A stretch of DNA of 64,000 nt from Agrypnia vestita. Lineage: Eukaryota; Arthropoda; Insecta; Trichoptera; Phryganeidae. Each line of letters opens with the position of its first letter. Positions within the stretch are counted from its first letter, which is position 1. Made by a program: the position numbers and the translations under genes. The stretch lies in contig JADDOH010001981.1 in the NCBI GenBank assembly GCA_016648135.1, positions 124,001 to 188,000 of the forward strand. Reading direction: 5' to 3'. Below, piece by piece: positions 46,518 to 57,215 of the stretch. The notes under the pieces are model-generated. The model had not been told where the DNA came from and ran no database searches. It saw nothing but the letters and a program-made list of their open reading frames with translations.

Positions 46518-46649
46518 TTAGAAGAATTACCAGATCACAAACTAAACTCAGCAATTAGCCTCGCATTAGGCTTCACTTGGATCTCGACTTCTGGAGTGAA
46601 CGGGTGTGCTTGCCATCAATTCAAAACAGAACTCGAAATACAAGGCGCA

Positions 46650-46697
46650 AAATCCCTTTGAAAATGGCCAGTGCTATCTGTCCAAAACGTTGGGTAC
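46650..46697 (+). ncRNA. Hammerhead-ribozyme-like motif 10 partner (right arm)
   Basis: This is the inverted copy of the motif at 45545. Here the GAAAC box is mutated (CTGTCCAAAACGTTGG), so this copy should be inactive. Confidence 0.35.
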
Positions 46698-46837
46698 AAT
46701 ATAACAGTCTTTCTCAAGACTACAATACGCGGGTTATCCTAGAAAATAATCCTTCATCTTTTACCCGCGAAAATCTTAATATTAACTTATTAACACTTAT
46801 TAAATAATTAAATAAATAATATTTCTCTTCATACATA

Positions 46838-47088
46838 TATACAGCAATATCCAAACAACTTTAAATGCAATCATCGACGATTACTAATTTATAATATGCC
46901 TACTGAATTCGTGATTTCATAAGAAACGTAGCTGTTAATTTAAAGGAAACATGATTTTGGAAGGGATAGATACATCAAATCTAGAATTCACTACATTTTA
47001 AATTAGTGATCCTCGGTGTCTGCACTCAAGACATTTTTATTTTTATTTTTTGGATATTGCTGCCTTTGCTTTTATACCCCACATATGA
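46838..47088. mobile_element. MITE family M4 copy, left end truncated
   Basis: CAGCAATATCCAAA at the left, and TTTTTTGGATATTGCTGCCT, TTTGCTTTTATACCCCACAT at the right. The interior (AGGAAACATGATTTTGGAAG GGATAGAT) matches 28985-29035. Confidence 0.8.
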
Positions 47089-47423
47089 GATAAAATAAAA
47101 TGTGAAGGAAACCGATGCAATACTATATATTCAGTCGCATCAACGCGCATCAATTTGAGCGTTACTTTCTGTGAAAGTCTGCAATAGAGCCCGATGCCAT
47201 CGATCGTATTAACTTACATATCTACGATACCGGAAATCTTACTATGACGGGAGAAGGCAGTGACAAAAACTACTCTGCGAGAAGGCAAGGATTTTCAATG
47301 GATCAAAACCACGCAATGTTAGTGATGAGTTTACGTTCGAGGCATGTGATTATGTCATGTTACAGAATGTAAAAGTGCTAGTCCATAATACATTACAGGA
47401 AGATTTCTATCTAAATTATAAGC
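47089..47423. other. No recognised family
   Basis: Somewhat richer in GC than its surroundings (GCATCAACGCGCATCAATTT, ATGACGGGAGAAGGCAG), but no coding frame or repeat match. Confidence 0.35.
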
Positions 47424-47515
47424 GGCCCTCGTAGCCCAGTAGGTATGACACTGGCATCCCACGCCGAGGGTGGGATGCCAGTGTCCTGGCCTGTTGAATC
47501 GTAAAAAAGAATAAA
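47424..47515 (+). repeat. SINE family B with a templated foldback in place of its body
   Basis: The head GGCCCTCGTAGCCCAGTAGG TATG leads into ACACTGGCATCCCAC (47448-47462), a 7-base loop, then the exact inverse GTGGGATGCCAGTGT (47470-47484). It then jumps to the family 3' end CCTGGCCTGTTGAATCGT. The B box and most of the body are missing. Confidence 0.85.
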
Positions 47516-48279
47516 TAAATAAAATAAGTCGAAAATGTTGAAGCAGCAATGTCGTATTATATTAACTTAAACTGTTACTCTTGAGGGCATAATATAAAAA
47601 TATAATTAAATTCACGCAGTGTTAAAAAATTTAATGTTTATCTAATTTAATGAAATAAATCACAATTTTTATAATTCGTTACACTTTTTTGCCGTTCGGT
47701 GTCCATAGAGTATAAAAGTTCAGTAAATGAAAAAAATGTTTGAAAAGTGCAATTTTCATCATCAACAATAAGTGACCATGTAACGATAAATAATTATTTG
47801 CTAGCTAATGAACATCGTAAGATGTATTTTTAAAACAAATATTTGTATGGCTTTTGTACTTATTTGTCTTCAATGCCAATAATAGCCAATTAGGTCATCA
47901 CCCTGGCACGACAAGTGACAAAGTATTAAAAAATGTATCCGCTTTTCAATTATTATGCTGTTTGTGTTATTTAATGATGACAGGGCCGGAATGGAATAGG
48001 TAGGAATATAAATATTTTATTTTATTTTTTAAAACCACGATAAATAATAAAGTGAAAGGAAATCTCAAAGTAAAAGAATTTTAATAACTAAAAAAATAAT
48101 TTTCTCCCCACGCGTTAATTACAATCAATTTTAATGAAATTTTTATGGTAAATTAATTTATTTATTTAAGTAAAACAATGCTATTTAAAATAATAATGCT
48201 AATCAACAAAATATTTGAGTGAGAAAATATACAAACAACAAAATATCAAACGTATATAAATTCATTTATATCAAAGGTG
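47516..48279. other. No recognisable feature
   Basis: AT-rich spacer with no matched repeat. Confidence 0.45.
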
Positions 48280-48700
48280 TAGGAAAATCCTGCTTCAGAA
48301 TACCCTCTCAGAGACATGGAACAGATCAATGTCCAGAGTAATATTGTTCAGCATAGCAGTAGTTCTTCCAACAGGCATAATCATTGTCAGGTTGGTCCTG
48401 TATATTGTAATGTGAAACAATCTATGCTGACGCTGTCTTAGGTAATTATCGGGAACACACAAACCAATGCTCCGCATAATTTCAGGATTATCGATCATAC
48501 CGCGCAGCAATCGATAAAAATGCGTAATCAGATACACATTCCTTCTAATCTCTAAACTATTGTAGCCAAGCATACCCTGGAGGAACTCGGTTGGGTAAAG
48601 CCAAGGATAATGCCCGTACCCTCTCATGTAGAGATATCTTAGAAACTTTGTTTGTACTTTCTCTACTATAAGTGAGTACTTGAGTACCAAATCATCGAGC
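48280..48700 (-). pseudogene. LINE family 3 ORF2 C-terminus
   Basis: A 131-residue minus-strand frame reads VQTKFLRYLYMRGYG, then LYPTEFLQGMLGYNSLEIRR, HFYRLLRGMIDNP and GLCVPDNYLRQRQHRLFH. This is the typical region after the RT in Jockey/CR1-like ORF2 proteins. The RT core is absent and the copy is truncated at both ends. A shorter, more diverged copy lies at 36961-37215. Confidence 0.82.
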
Positions 48701-49380
48701 CACTTTCGAGTTATGATGTCGAGATGTTACTTCCGACTCTTTTCTCAAGATTTTACATATTTTAAACCCAATTACGAGCTATTTCTCTCCAGTCTTTCTA
48801 AGGCACGCTTGTCACCGAAAGAATTGTCGCTATATCTTAATTTTTGACTTCCTTAACACCTGTCTCTTATTAATTTTGCGTTCGGCAATGACATCGATGA
48901 TTGGTCAAGACAAGTCCAGAGATATAAATTATTTATTTATTTTAAATATAACGATTTATAGTCTCCAATAACTTGTTGATTTCAAAAGATAACTTTAAAG
49001 TCTTGCATAATAAGATAGTTCTAATTACTTTTTTAATTTTTAATTAAATTTGCCTAAAAAATTAAGTGTTTCTTTTAAATTAAACGAGTTCATGGCTATC
49101 AATATTAATTATAGTTTCTTTGAACGATGTGGATGTACATTCTTCTGGAAAGAGACTAGAGTTCCAGGTTGTATTTTACGCCCTTATTATCGCCTTTTTT
49201 TTTTGGCTGTATTATTCGCAATATTTTTCGAAGACATCGAATGTGTCCATGCTGATTTATAATGAACGTTAATAATAATAATAATGTTTAATTATTATTT
49301 TTTCAGTTGGTTGAGCAACTTTGTAGATTGACATTTTTAAAAATTAATTTTATTACCTATTTGTTTTAATCTACTTATAT
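48701..49380. other. No recognisable gene
   Basis: The open frame at 49050-49262 has no family signature. Confidence 0.4.
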
Positions 49381-50106
49381 TTAATCCACTTGAAGCAAAT
49401 TGGTAAGGTGAAAGAGCTTGAAAGGTGGGTACCTCACGAATTGAGTGAAGCAAATCAACAAACGCGCGTTGACTGCTGCGTTGCATTACTCAACCGGCAC
49501 AATAATAAAGGGATTTTAAATCGAATCATTACCTGTGATGAAAAGTGGATCCTGTACGATAATCGGAAGCGCTCATCGCAATGGCTGAACCCTGCCGAAC
49601 CAGCCAAACCATGCCCCAAGCGAAAATTGACTCCAAAAAAGTTACTTGTGAGCGTTTGGTGGACTAGTGCTGGTGTCGTTCACTACAGCTTTCTTAAATC
49701 TGGCCAGACGATTACGGCAGATGTCTATTGTCAGCAACTGCAAACCATGATGGAAAAGCTAGCTGCTAAACAACCGAGGCTGGTTAATCGCTCTAGGCCA
49801 CTGCTGCTTCATGATAACGCTAGACCACACACTGCACAACAGACGGCTACCAAATTAGAGGAGCTTCAATTGGAATGTCTAAGACATCCACCGTACTCTC
49901 CGGACCTTGCCCCAACAGATTACCATTTTTTTCGAAATTTGGATAACTTCTTGCAAAGGAAAAAATTCAACTCCGATGGGGCAGTCCAAACCGCCTTCAA
50001 AGATTTTATTGATTCCCGTCCGAATGGATTTTTTAGTAAAGGGATCGATGAACTACCTATGAGATGGCAAAAGTGCATAGATAGCAATGGTACATACTTT
50101 GATTAA
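49381..50106 (+). pseudogene. Mariner transposase (DD34D), N-terminally truncated
   Basis: This is the catalytic part of a mariner-family transposase, which cuts and pastes its element into TA sites. The open frame of about 241 codons starts without a proper ATG (HLKQIGKVKELE, then WVPHEL). It carries the DDE residues in TCDEKW (Asp50, counting from the TTG at 49390), LLHDNARPH (Asp142) and SPDLAPTDYH (Asp177), exactly 34 residues apart. It ends in the family-typical WQKCIDSNGTYFD. The N-terminal paired helix-turn-helix domain (about 100 residues) is missing. The rest has no stop or frameshift. It resembles cecropia-type mariners related to the SETMAR transposase. The catalytic domain is strikingly intact for a truncated copy. 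Confidence 0.92.
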
Positions 50107-50128
50107 ATAAATATATTATAATAAAAAA

Positions 50129-50157
50129 AAATCGGCTTTATGTTCCTCCCATACTAA
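50129..50157. repeat. Mariner right terminal inverted repeat
   Basis: AATCGGCTTTATGTTCCTCC CATACTAA follows the stop codon by about 25 bases. Its reverse complement begins TTAGTATGGGAGGAACATAA, a mariner-type end. The matching left end was not found, which agrees with a 5' deletion. Confidence 0.7.
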
Positions 50158-51469
50158 AAGCCAATTTCATATGTAAGGACCTAATATTATTTACTATTAC
50201 GATTGTAATAATCGATAGTTAGTCCTTTGGATACATTTTTCAATTATGAGGGAAAGATAGCCTAAAACGGAGAAATCTTGTTAATAAGCAGTTTGTAAAA
50301 TACATTGAAATTAATGTGGACACAAGTTACATGTGAAGGAGACTCATTATGGCAGGTAGTACTGAAAAATGTTTATTAAAATACCTATAGTTAGGTGTTG
50401 ACTTTATTATTGAGTTCATAAAATTGTGGTAGAAATAATCATAATAATTTATCTCAACTTAATCTCTGAGATATATCTCATCGTATCTCATTCCGTAAAC
50501 ACGGCCCACAACGGTAAAATAAAGGATATCTAAGGGTCACGTTTTACAGTATCTAAAACACGTCGATTCAAGTGCAATGGCTTACGACCCTTTGTATTCG
50601 TCATGATACCCTCCCAAATCTAATTTATCACATTGGATCACTCTGACACAAGTACACATACAATTCTTGCAAATCTATCACGTACCTCCTTTTCACTTGG
50701 CGCCTTCAATGTTAGTTCGCGTTCGCCTGAAGAAAAGCGAGCCACGTAAATGTTAACAGCTCGACAGAATAGCATAAAAATTAAAATGACCTTATATTTT
50801 CACATGCTATTAATTAGCTCTCTTTGTTTATTTGTTTGCTTGTTTGTTTGATTGTTTTTTGTTGTGGTGGAATCTTATAATTTATTTTTCACCAACTTTT
50901 CGACTATCCACAGCTCTGAAACTTTCGACATTTACGTAAAGTGGATGACCATACATTATTAAATCATTTTCGAAGTGATTTGATCATTATTTCTATTCTA
51001 ATTAATAATTTTCGATTATTATTGAACATTAAAGGTTCCTAGGTAGCCTCGAGATTTATCAATATCAATTGTAGGGACCCACAGGAATAACTATGCATTA
51101 AATTCACCGTTAATACGCACGCATCGCCTTGGAAACAAATTTTCGGAATTCGTAAACATTTTTCGTTTTAGGAGCATACCTGAAAATAAATACTTAGACT
51201 TGGAATATACTAATAGAATTTATTACAGTTTAATGGACTAATTTTTACTTATGTTTTGTTCCCCTTAAATTATATATATTTATTTATTTTAAAAGTCCTA
51301 ATTATTGTTCATTTCCCTTTTAAATATGTTTTGATTTTATCTTTAAAATTAATTTTTTTGATTTATTTTTATCTGGTATATCGGTTTGATTATCTTTATT
51401 TTACTCTATTACTAAATTGTTAAAGGTTCCTAATGATTACTGTTTGCTTGTGTACTAATCATTGTTTAT
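50158..51469. other. No recognisable gene
   Basis: Anonymous sequence with a T-rich GTTT repeat at 50826-50860. No supported exon. Confidence 0.45.
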
Positions 51470-51575
51470 ATATATTGTAAAACGTGTTTTATGTTAGGTA
51501 TATAAAAATGCTCTTCAGTTTCTTGTACTGCAAAAGCCCACTAGGGGTTGATTAATAAATAATAAATATTATTAT
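51470..51575 (+). repeat. LINE 3' tail (AAAAGCCC...AGGGG type)
   Basis: CAAAAGCCCACTAGGGGTTG ATTAATAAATAATAAAT resembles the tail at 61990-62022 (AAAAGCCCTAGGGGCGTTAA TTAATAAATAAA), so both come from one LINE family's 3' UTR. Confidence 0.65.
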
Positions 51576-51965
51576 GAAAAAATGTTCCGACTTAAATTTT
51601 TTAAATTTTAATCGACTGATTTTGACAGTAGGTATCAAAAAAAATGTCGAATACGACAAATAAGGGTAAATTTGAAATTAGATTTGTAATACTTCAGAAT
51701 AACTTTGGTTTATAAAAAAAAACGATAAAAATAACTTTCAACATAATTATACCACGGGTTCAAAGAGTGTTGATGCGCAATATACGCAGTACTTTCTGCA
51801 ATTAGCCTCTCACAGTCATGTGCCATTCTTTCATCTTCTCGCGGTGAAACTGTCAGCCCATAGGTATTAAAAGCAATTTTTGATCCACTTATTTAACAAT
51901 ATTTTTACACGTATATATGTTCTGAGACCACAATTACTGGATTTGATCCACAGAGGGATAGTTAT
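51576..51965. other. No recognisable feature
   Basis: Anonymous AT-rich sequence without a supported exon. Confidence 0.4.
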
Positions 51966-52200
51966 TAATTTAGATTAATTATAGGAGTATCACAGAAACA
52001 AAACTATTTAATTAAGGATAAATTATAGAATTCTCACAGCTATTCATATGTGAGAAAAGTGAATGAAAGTCTCTCATACGATGGATAAGGGCTTACAACC
52101 TGTACGAGCCGGCCTAAGAGACCACTCCACACAATGCAACGCTAACCAATTTCATCATAGGAACATCCACACATCGTCAATTTTTTTAATGTTCTATATA
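51966..52200. repeat. MITE family M1 fragments, nested
   Basis: Two successive M1 starts (TTAATTATAGGAGTATCACA GAAAC at 51972 and AAATTATAGAATTCTCACAG at 52020) are followed by the M1 body (GGGCTTACAACCTGTACGAG, CCACTCCACACAATGCAACG). The right end is lost. Confidence 0.7.
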
Positions 52201-52389
52201 CGTACAACATTTCATATATAAAACTGGACTTTGCTTGAGACATTTGTTGCTTTTTTCTCATTAACAAGTTAGCATACATAGATTTCACAACTGGTAATGA
52301 TACCTCTGTATTTTATTTTTCAAAGTGCTGTTTTTTTAAGCAATATTCCTTAATAACATATATAATATGATATTCTTTCGAATTATTTA

Positions 52390-52560
52390 TTACACTACTA
52401 CTAGAATACGCCTGAAAATCATTTTTTTCATTTTTTTATAACTCTTGCACTAGTATATTATATTTTGACAATATTTTTATATAAAAGTATGTTCTAAGAA
52501 CACAGTTACTGGATTTAGTCACCAGAGGGCTGATAAATTAATTAAGGATAAATTGTATCA
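52390..52560. repeat. M1-associated module
   Basis: CTAGAATACGCCTGAAAATC (as at 4183) is followed by GTATGTTCTAAGAACACAGT TACTGGATTTAGTCACCAG, the reverse of the module at 52790-52835. The unit recurs beside M1 copies. Confidence 0.55.
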
Positions 52561-52592
52561 AATAAATTATTATTTCATTTTTAAAAAATGAG

Positions 52593-52764
52593 TAGCTAAT
52601 TGCTCTTGTGAACTCCCGCATCGTGATCCCAAGTTCGCGGGTGCAAACATCACTCCACACCAGCCAGTTAGTACTATTTTCATAGCACAAGCGTTTAGCT
52701 TAGTTTGAAAATAGTAAGAATATTGATGTGACACGTATTCCGAGTTAGCATCTCTAAAAAAAAA
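52593..52764 (+). repeat. SINE family A copy, diverged head
   Basis: The head TAGCTAATTGCTCTTGTGAA and TTCGCGGGTGCAAACATCAC is degraded. The body ATAGCACAAGCGTTTAGCTT, GACACGTATTCCGAG and CATCTCTAAAAAAAA is intact. Confidence 0.8.
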
Positions 52765-52789
52765 TTATATTAATTTTAATTATCTGGGG

Positions 52790-52965
52790 ACCAATCCAGT
52801 AACTGTGTTCTTAGGACATACTTTCATATAAAAATATTGACAAAACTATTTATATGGGAAATGTGTAAGGAAGTCTTTATTGGATACCCCAGGGCTTAAA
52901 ACCTACATGCGCTCTCATAGAGGTATTTTTACCGGCTACGAAAACTATGTACACCTACTATTTAT
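52790..52965. repeat. M1-derived fragment
   Basis: AACTGTGTTCTTAGGACATA CTTTCATATAAAAATATTG is followed by M1 body words (AAGGAAGTCTTTATTGGATA CCCCAGGGCTT). No terminal repeats remain. Confidence 0.6.
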
Positions 52966-53064
52966 TTATTTATTTATTTAATGTTTATGGAAGACCAACA
53001 GCACAAAAAAAGCATAGAAAACATTGATACAATATAGATGGCCAATTACAGGTCTCCACATTTA

Positions 53065-53188
53065 GAAATATGTCAGTAATGATAAATATTTATGATATAC
53101 TAAGGCATATTAATTATATAGAAAGAAAGAATAAAAAATTTAAGCAAACAGAAATATGTCAGTAATGATAAATATTTATGATATACTA
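53065..53188 (+). repeat. Direct repeat of about 40 bases
   Basis: AGAAATATGTCAGTAATGAT AAATATTTATGATATACTA occurs at about 53064 and again at about 53149, an exact duplication 85 bases apart. Confidence 0.85.
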
Positions 53189-53349
53189 TGTCAAGGTATC
53201 TATCCATAAATCATTATTTAGAACAATAAACGATAAATATTTTTTTCAATAACAGCAAAATAACTTTATAGTAACATTATTTATATAAATTTTTTAAAAA
53301 ACTCTTTATATGAAATCACTAATCTATTATAATTTTTAATATACGTTGT

Positions 53350-53392
53350 ATCCTGATGAAGAGACCATTGACCCCGAAACATGTTGATAATT
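53350..53392 (+). ncRNA. Hammerhead-ribozyme-like motif 11 (intact core boxes)
   Basis: TCCTGATGAAGAGACCATTG is followed by ACCCCGAAACATGTTGATAA. CTGATGA and GAAAC are both intact, with one extra A before stem II. It is followed by an AT-rich tail and CAAACACAGTG. Confidence 0.55.
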
Positions 53393-53465
53393 AATAGATT
53401 AATTAATTAATAGTTGTTTCAAACACAGTGTTTTCTTTTTATTAATATGAAAAATACATTTTTTT

Positions 53466-53822
53466 AATTAGGATAAATTATATAAGTCTCACAAAAACGA
53501 AGCTATTTATATCGGAAACGTGTATTGAAGTCTTTATAGGGTGGCCCAGGGCTTATGACCTGTATGAGCTGACTTAAGTGATCATTTTACACAATACAAC
53601 ATTCACCAACGCCGTAAAAACATCTACATATTATCAATGTTTTTTAAATTGTACATATTTATGTTCTAAATCAGTTTCCTTGATATATTCGAATGGATTA
53701 TACTAAAGACATAGATAGTTTATACGGAATTAGTGAACGTCCTGGGCCTCTCTACAAAGACTTCCATACACATTTTCCATTTAAATAGCTTCGCCTCTAT
53801 AAGACTTCTATAATTTATTTTA
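53466..53822. mobile_element. MITE family M1 copy, complete
   Basis: GATAAATTATATAAGTCTCA and AAACGAAGCTATTTA are inverted as TAAATAGCTTCGCCTCT and AAGACTTCTATAATTTAT. The body has GCCCAGGGCTTATGACCTGT and AAGTGATCATTTTACACAAT. Confidence 0.82.
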
Positions 53823-54053
53823 TCTTAAATAATATTTGAACTTATATTTCACAATTAATCACAATTTATTTAAATTTAAGGAATAATTGAACAAGAATTT
53901 AAAAAACTGCAGTTCGGCCGCGGCTATAAGCTTACGCCAACGGAATACCTACGCGACTGCACTAGGCGATGTAGCATTTTGAGCATTTTTCATAGGGCAT
54001 AGAGCATTTTTCCTCGCTTGCTTGATCTTTAATCCTTCATTTGACCTTTTCTA

Positions 54054-54242
54054 CCACATTTTTTTTTTTAAATAGAGATGCGAACACGGAATACGTGTCA
54101 CATCAATATTCTTACTATTTTCAAACTAAGCTAAACGCTTGTGCTATGAAAATAGGACTAACTTGCTAGTCTGGGCTGAGATTCGAACCCGCGACCTTTG
54201 GATCACGAGGCGAGTGTCCTAACCATAAGACCAACAAGCTAC
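54054..54242 (-). repeat. SINE family A copy
   Basis: Complete order on the minus strand: head ending near 54242 (TAGCTTGTTGGTCTTATGGT), B box GGGTTCGAATCTC, body, TTCCGTGTTCGCATCTCTAT and an A-rich tail. The bases 54242-54252 duplicate CAACAAGCTA. Confidence 0.88.
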
Positions 54243-54309
54243 TCAACAAGCTACATTGAATGTAGTATCACAGTATACTAAGAACAGTAATACGTCTTCA
54301 TACAAACTG

Positions 54310-54470
54310 GCCGCTACCCATTAGAATGTGTGCGTGGGTTCTCGGCGCCGTGTACGCACTGTGACGCACACATTGACATAGAATATGGGGGCACAAGGCG
54401 GCGGCAGTAAGGGCCGTGCCTTCGGTGCCATTCGCGCTCGCAGCCGCCGCTTTAGAAAAAAAATGCGCTT
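54310..54470. other. GC-rich island without an assigned role
   Basis: A sharp GC-rich patch contains GTGACGCACACATTGACATA, AAGGCGGCGGCAGTAAGG and CGCAGCCGCCGC, with GCGGCGGC/GCCGCCGC able to pair. It could be a promoter or the end of a mobile element. There is no convincing TATA box or exon. Confidence 0.35.
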
Positions 54471-55775
54471 CCTGAAAAAAGTGCCTTTTTTATGTTTGTG
54501 GTGCTTTACTAAAAAGGTGTGTTGATTATCACAAAGACTGTGAGTTTTTAAAAGTCTACGTTGATGTTAATCAGCGTTCTTGCAATTTAAGTGCAGAAAC
54601 TAGGTATACTAATTTCAGAAATTTTCGGGTTTCGTATATACCTTATGCATCTGAATCTCAGACGCTACGAGTTAAAAGAAAGGGAGTAAAAATAAAGTGA
54701 CAACCCTAGCTTCAATGCAAGAGTAGGCTAATAACTCGCCGACAGGCCGGAGATAAACAACTGTTCTGGGTATACTGTGGTAGTATCGATGGATTTATCT
54801 CGACGAAATATATATTCTTGATTTATGCCAGTACATATTTCACCCAAAAATTCGACATAATTCTTCTCTAAATTTAATTAAAACCTCACAAACTGTGCAT
54901 ATCTTTTATTTTGCATATATAAACTATCGTTTAGAACTTGTTTGATTGGACCTGGGTTTCACAATCCACGGTACACGGAAATTGACTGAGATCGCTGATT
55001 TGTGCCGCTAATTTTCACAAACATTATTTCATTGTAATAAAACTAACACTGCCCATCATAATACTCTACCATTATCATACTTTTAATACTATAAAATAAT
55101 TATACACATAGAGAATATAAGCACATATTCTCTGTATGAATTTGAGTCGGAAGCAGTATCTGCTCGATGATCTTTTCACCGTTAATTTATTCAATTAAGG
55201 GGGTAACACCTAAAAGAGTTTTAAAAGAAGAATGGTCACGGTCCATACAAAATTTGCCCGAAAGCGACCTATCTCAGTTTTTTTTATATTAAGTGTAATA
55301 AAAAAATGTAATTTTTATATTCGATATCAGTGGCTAACATACAAATATCTTGCTTGGTTTTTTTCCAGGCGTAGTATAAACAACTTATTTTTCACCCATT
55401 TCTACTAGCATGCCCACCGAGTTTAGGCTCATTAGAAACGTCCGATGTTCCTACCTAATTAAGTCCAGTAGGAAAAAGTAAAACTCGTCATAAGAAGAAC
55501 GCTCAAAGACAAAAAAACGCACAGATCTCAACACAAGTCGGCCTACAAGTAGAGCAAGTACACCTGGCCCGCGGATCCTAAAATCATTATATTTGTTCTA
55601 ATTGAAAGAATATAGGTTGTATATACTCTAAGGGTAAGACCATCGAACATTTCTAATGAACTTAAACTTGGTGGGTATGCGTGGGTATGCTAGTAGAAAT
55701 GAGTGAAAAATAACGTTTTTATACTAAGCCTGAAAAACATTTTTTGAAAAATCTAAATCACATCTAAATCTAAAA
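54471..55775. other. No recognisable gene
   Basis: No supported exon. Two words recur in inverted form (CATGCCCACCGAGTTTAGGC near 55410 and AACTTGGTGGGTATGC near 55665), suggesting a decayed foldback of about 270 bp. Confidence 0.4.
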
Positions 55776-55803
55776 ATCAATCAATCAATCAATCAATCAA
55801 TCT
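55776..55803 (+). repeat. (TCAA)n microsatellite
   Basis: About seven perfect tetranucleotide units sit between AAAATC and CTAAAAATC duplications. Confidence 0.95.
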
Positions 55804-55849
55804 AAAAATCTAAATAAAATCACAGGCGCTGTTATCCCTTAATCTTTGT

Positions 55850-56166
55850 TCTAGGAATTTGGCATGTAATTTAACGAGATTTGTTCATTGTTTCTTTTTT
55901 AAGGTTTATCATTATCATTCTATGCATAAGCATGTTTTTATGCATTTATATATAAGGTGTGTGTATGTTTATTTGTATGCATCTGCGTATGTGTACGCAT
56001 ATACTTATATTTTGGTATATATACATACATATATGTATATGCATATGTATGTATACACATTATATGCTAATACATGTGGCTATATATTTACACAAGTAAT
56101 GTACACTGTGTTATCTAGATATAAGTTATTGTAAAAGGTGTATAACCGTTGAAATAAATAAATAAA
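55850..56166 (+). repeat. LINE 3' terminus (CR1/L2-like tail)
   Basis: A pyrimidine- and TATG-rich 3' UTR ends TGTAAAAGGTGTATAACCGT TGAAATAAATAAATAAATAA. This parallels the AAATAAATAA tails at 21950, 51560 and 62015. The overlapping open frame (55859-56134) is low complexity. Confidence 0.5.
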
Positions 56167-56694
56167 TAATGAAAATCTCTCACGCGGGACGCGGCTGGTA
56201 CAGCGTAAACAAATCTTACAGGCGCCCTCAATCCATTGTTATGATTTGATTTGCATTTGCGCCGTATCCTTTCTGAAATATATGCATTTAAAGGCTGACC
56301 TATTTCGTAACGATCAGGCTTTTAAACATTCACCCCACACCTTGAACTTAAAGACGTATTCAAGTCAAAAAATCAAAATATCCTTAACCTAGATTAATTA
56401 TTTTCTGATTTTGATTACAGGTCAATTTTTCACACATTGGACTATAAAATCGACCACTGATGGATCTGTCGATTTAATAATATCATCAAAATATGGATTC
56501 AGTATATTTTCTTTCATTATTACAATATACTAAAGGCGGATTGCTTGATTTCAAGAAGAAGAAGAATATACTACTTATATACCGGCCTTCTAGAAAACCA
56601 CCGAAAAAATGGAAAGATTTTTGAAAACTCTATATAGGTGTTGTTATAATTTAAATATTTAAACTGATAATGATACTGTAAATGGTGCTCTGAA
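56167..56694. other. No recognisable feature
   Basis: No supported exon or matched repeat. Confidence 0.45.
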
Positions 56695-57215
56695 CGCAAT
56701 TATGACCAATAAGATATGTCAAAGGAAGCAAGACTAGCGGTACATAATTGCGTTCTAGTACCAACTCTAATGTATGGAAGTGAAGCCTGGAATTGGCAAA
56801 AAAGGAACAAAGGCAGACTGAATGCGGAGGAAATCGTGGTGGCGATCACTATGGTGCATGTGTGTGGAAAATCTTTGGTCGATGGAGTGAGGAATGAACA
56901 AATTAGAAGTGAATGTAATGCTGGCTGTAGTGTGGTAGATAGAATAATAAAGGAGTGCTGAGATGGTTTGGTCATGAAAAACGTATAAGTGAGGAAAGGA
57001 TGGTTAAGAAAATATATAGGGCAAGTGTTGAAGGTTACAGGAATAGAGGGCATCCGCAAAAGACCTGGCACCATCAGATTCCACAAGTATTGGAGAATGG
57101 CCCTGTTAAAAGCCTCAACAACCGCAACAAAAGTAGTGTGCCAAGATAGAGGAATATGGCGTTCTATCCTATCTGCCTACCCCTATGGGGAGACTGCGTG
57201 ATGGTTAGTTAGTTA
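56695..57215 (+). pseudogene. LINE family 2 ORF2 C-terminus, longest copy
   Basis: This segment lies downstream of the RT. In successive frames it reads MSKEARLAVHNCVLVPTLMY, GSEAWNWQKRNKGRL, ECNAGCSVVDRI, then LRWFGHEKRISEERMVKKIY, then RKRPGTIRF and IWRSILSAYPYGETA with a stop near 57201. At least two frameshifts separate these blocks. The WFGH-to-YP region is the family's most conserved part. A GGTTAGTTAGTTAG tail ends the copy. Confidence 0.85.

Larger units (their letters stand above)
45485..46757. mobile_element. Foldback element: 237-bp inverted arms enclosing a hexanucleotide array
   Basis: The arms 45485-45721 and 46520-46757 are reverse complements with only a handful of differences. 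Outermost words are ATGAAGGATTATTTTCTAGG and CCTAGAAAATAATCCTTCAT. The space between is entirely (TTATTG)n. Each arm carries a decayed outward-facing hammerhead-like motif. The long ORFs across the array are repeat artefacts. Confidence 0.9.

Noticed and set aside
45686..46661. Long open frames of 103-290 codons across 45686-46661
   Set aside because: They are translations of the (TTATTG)n array, with alternating Leu, Tyr-Cys or Ile-Val residues, not proteins.
49050..49262. 70-codon ORF upstream of the mariner remnant
   Set aside because: It has no similarity to the missing mariner N-terminus and no other family signature.
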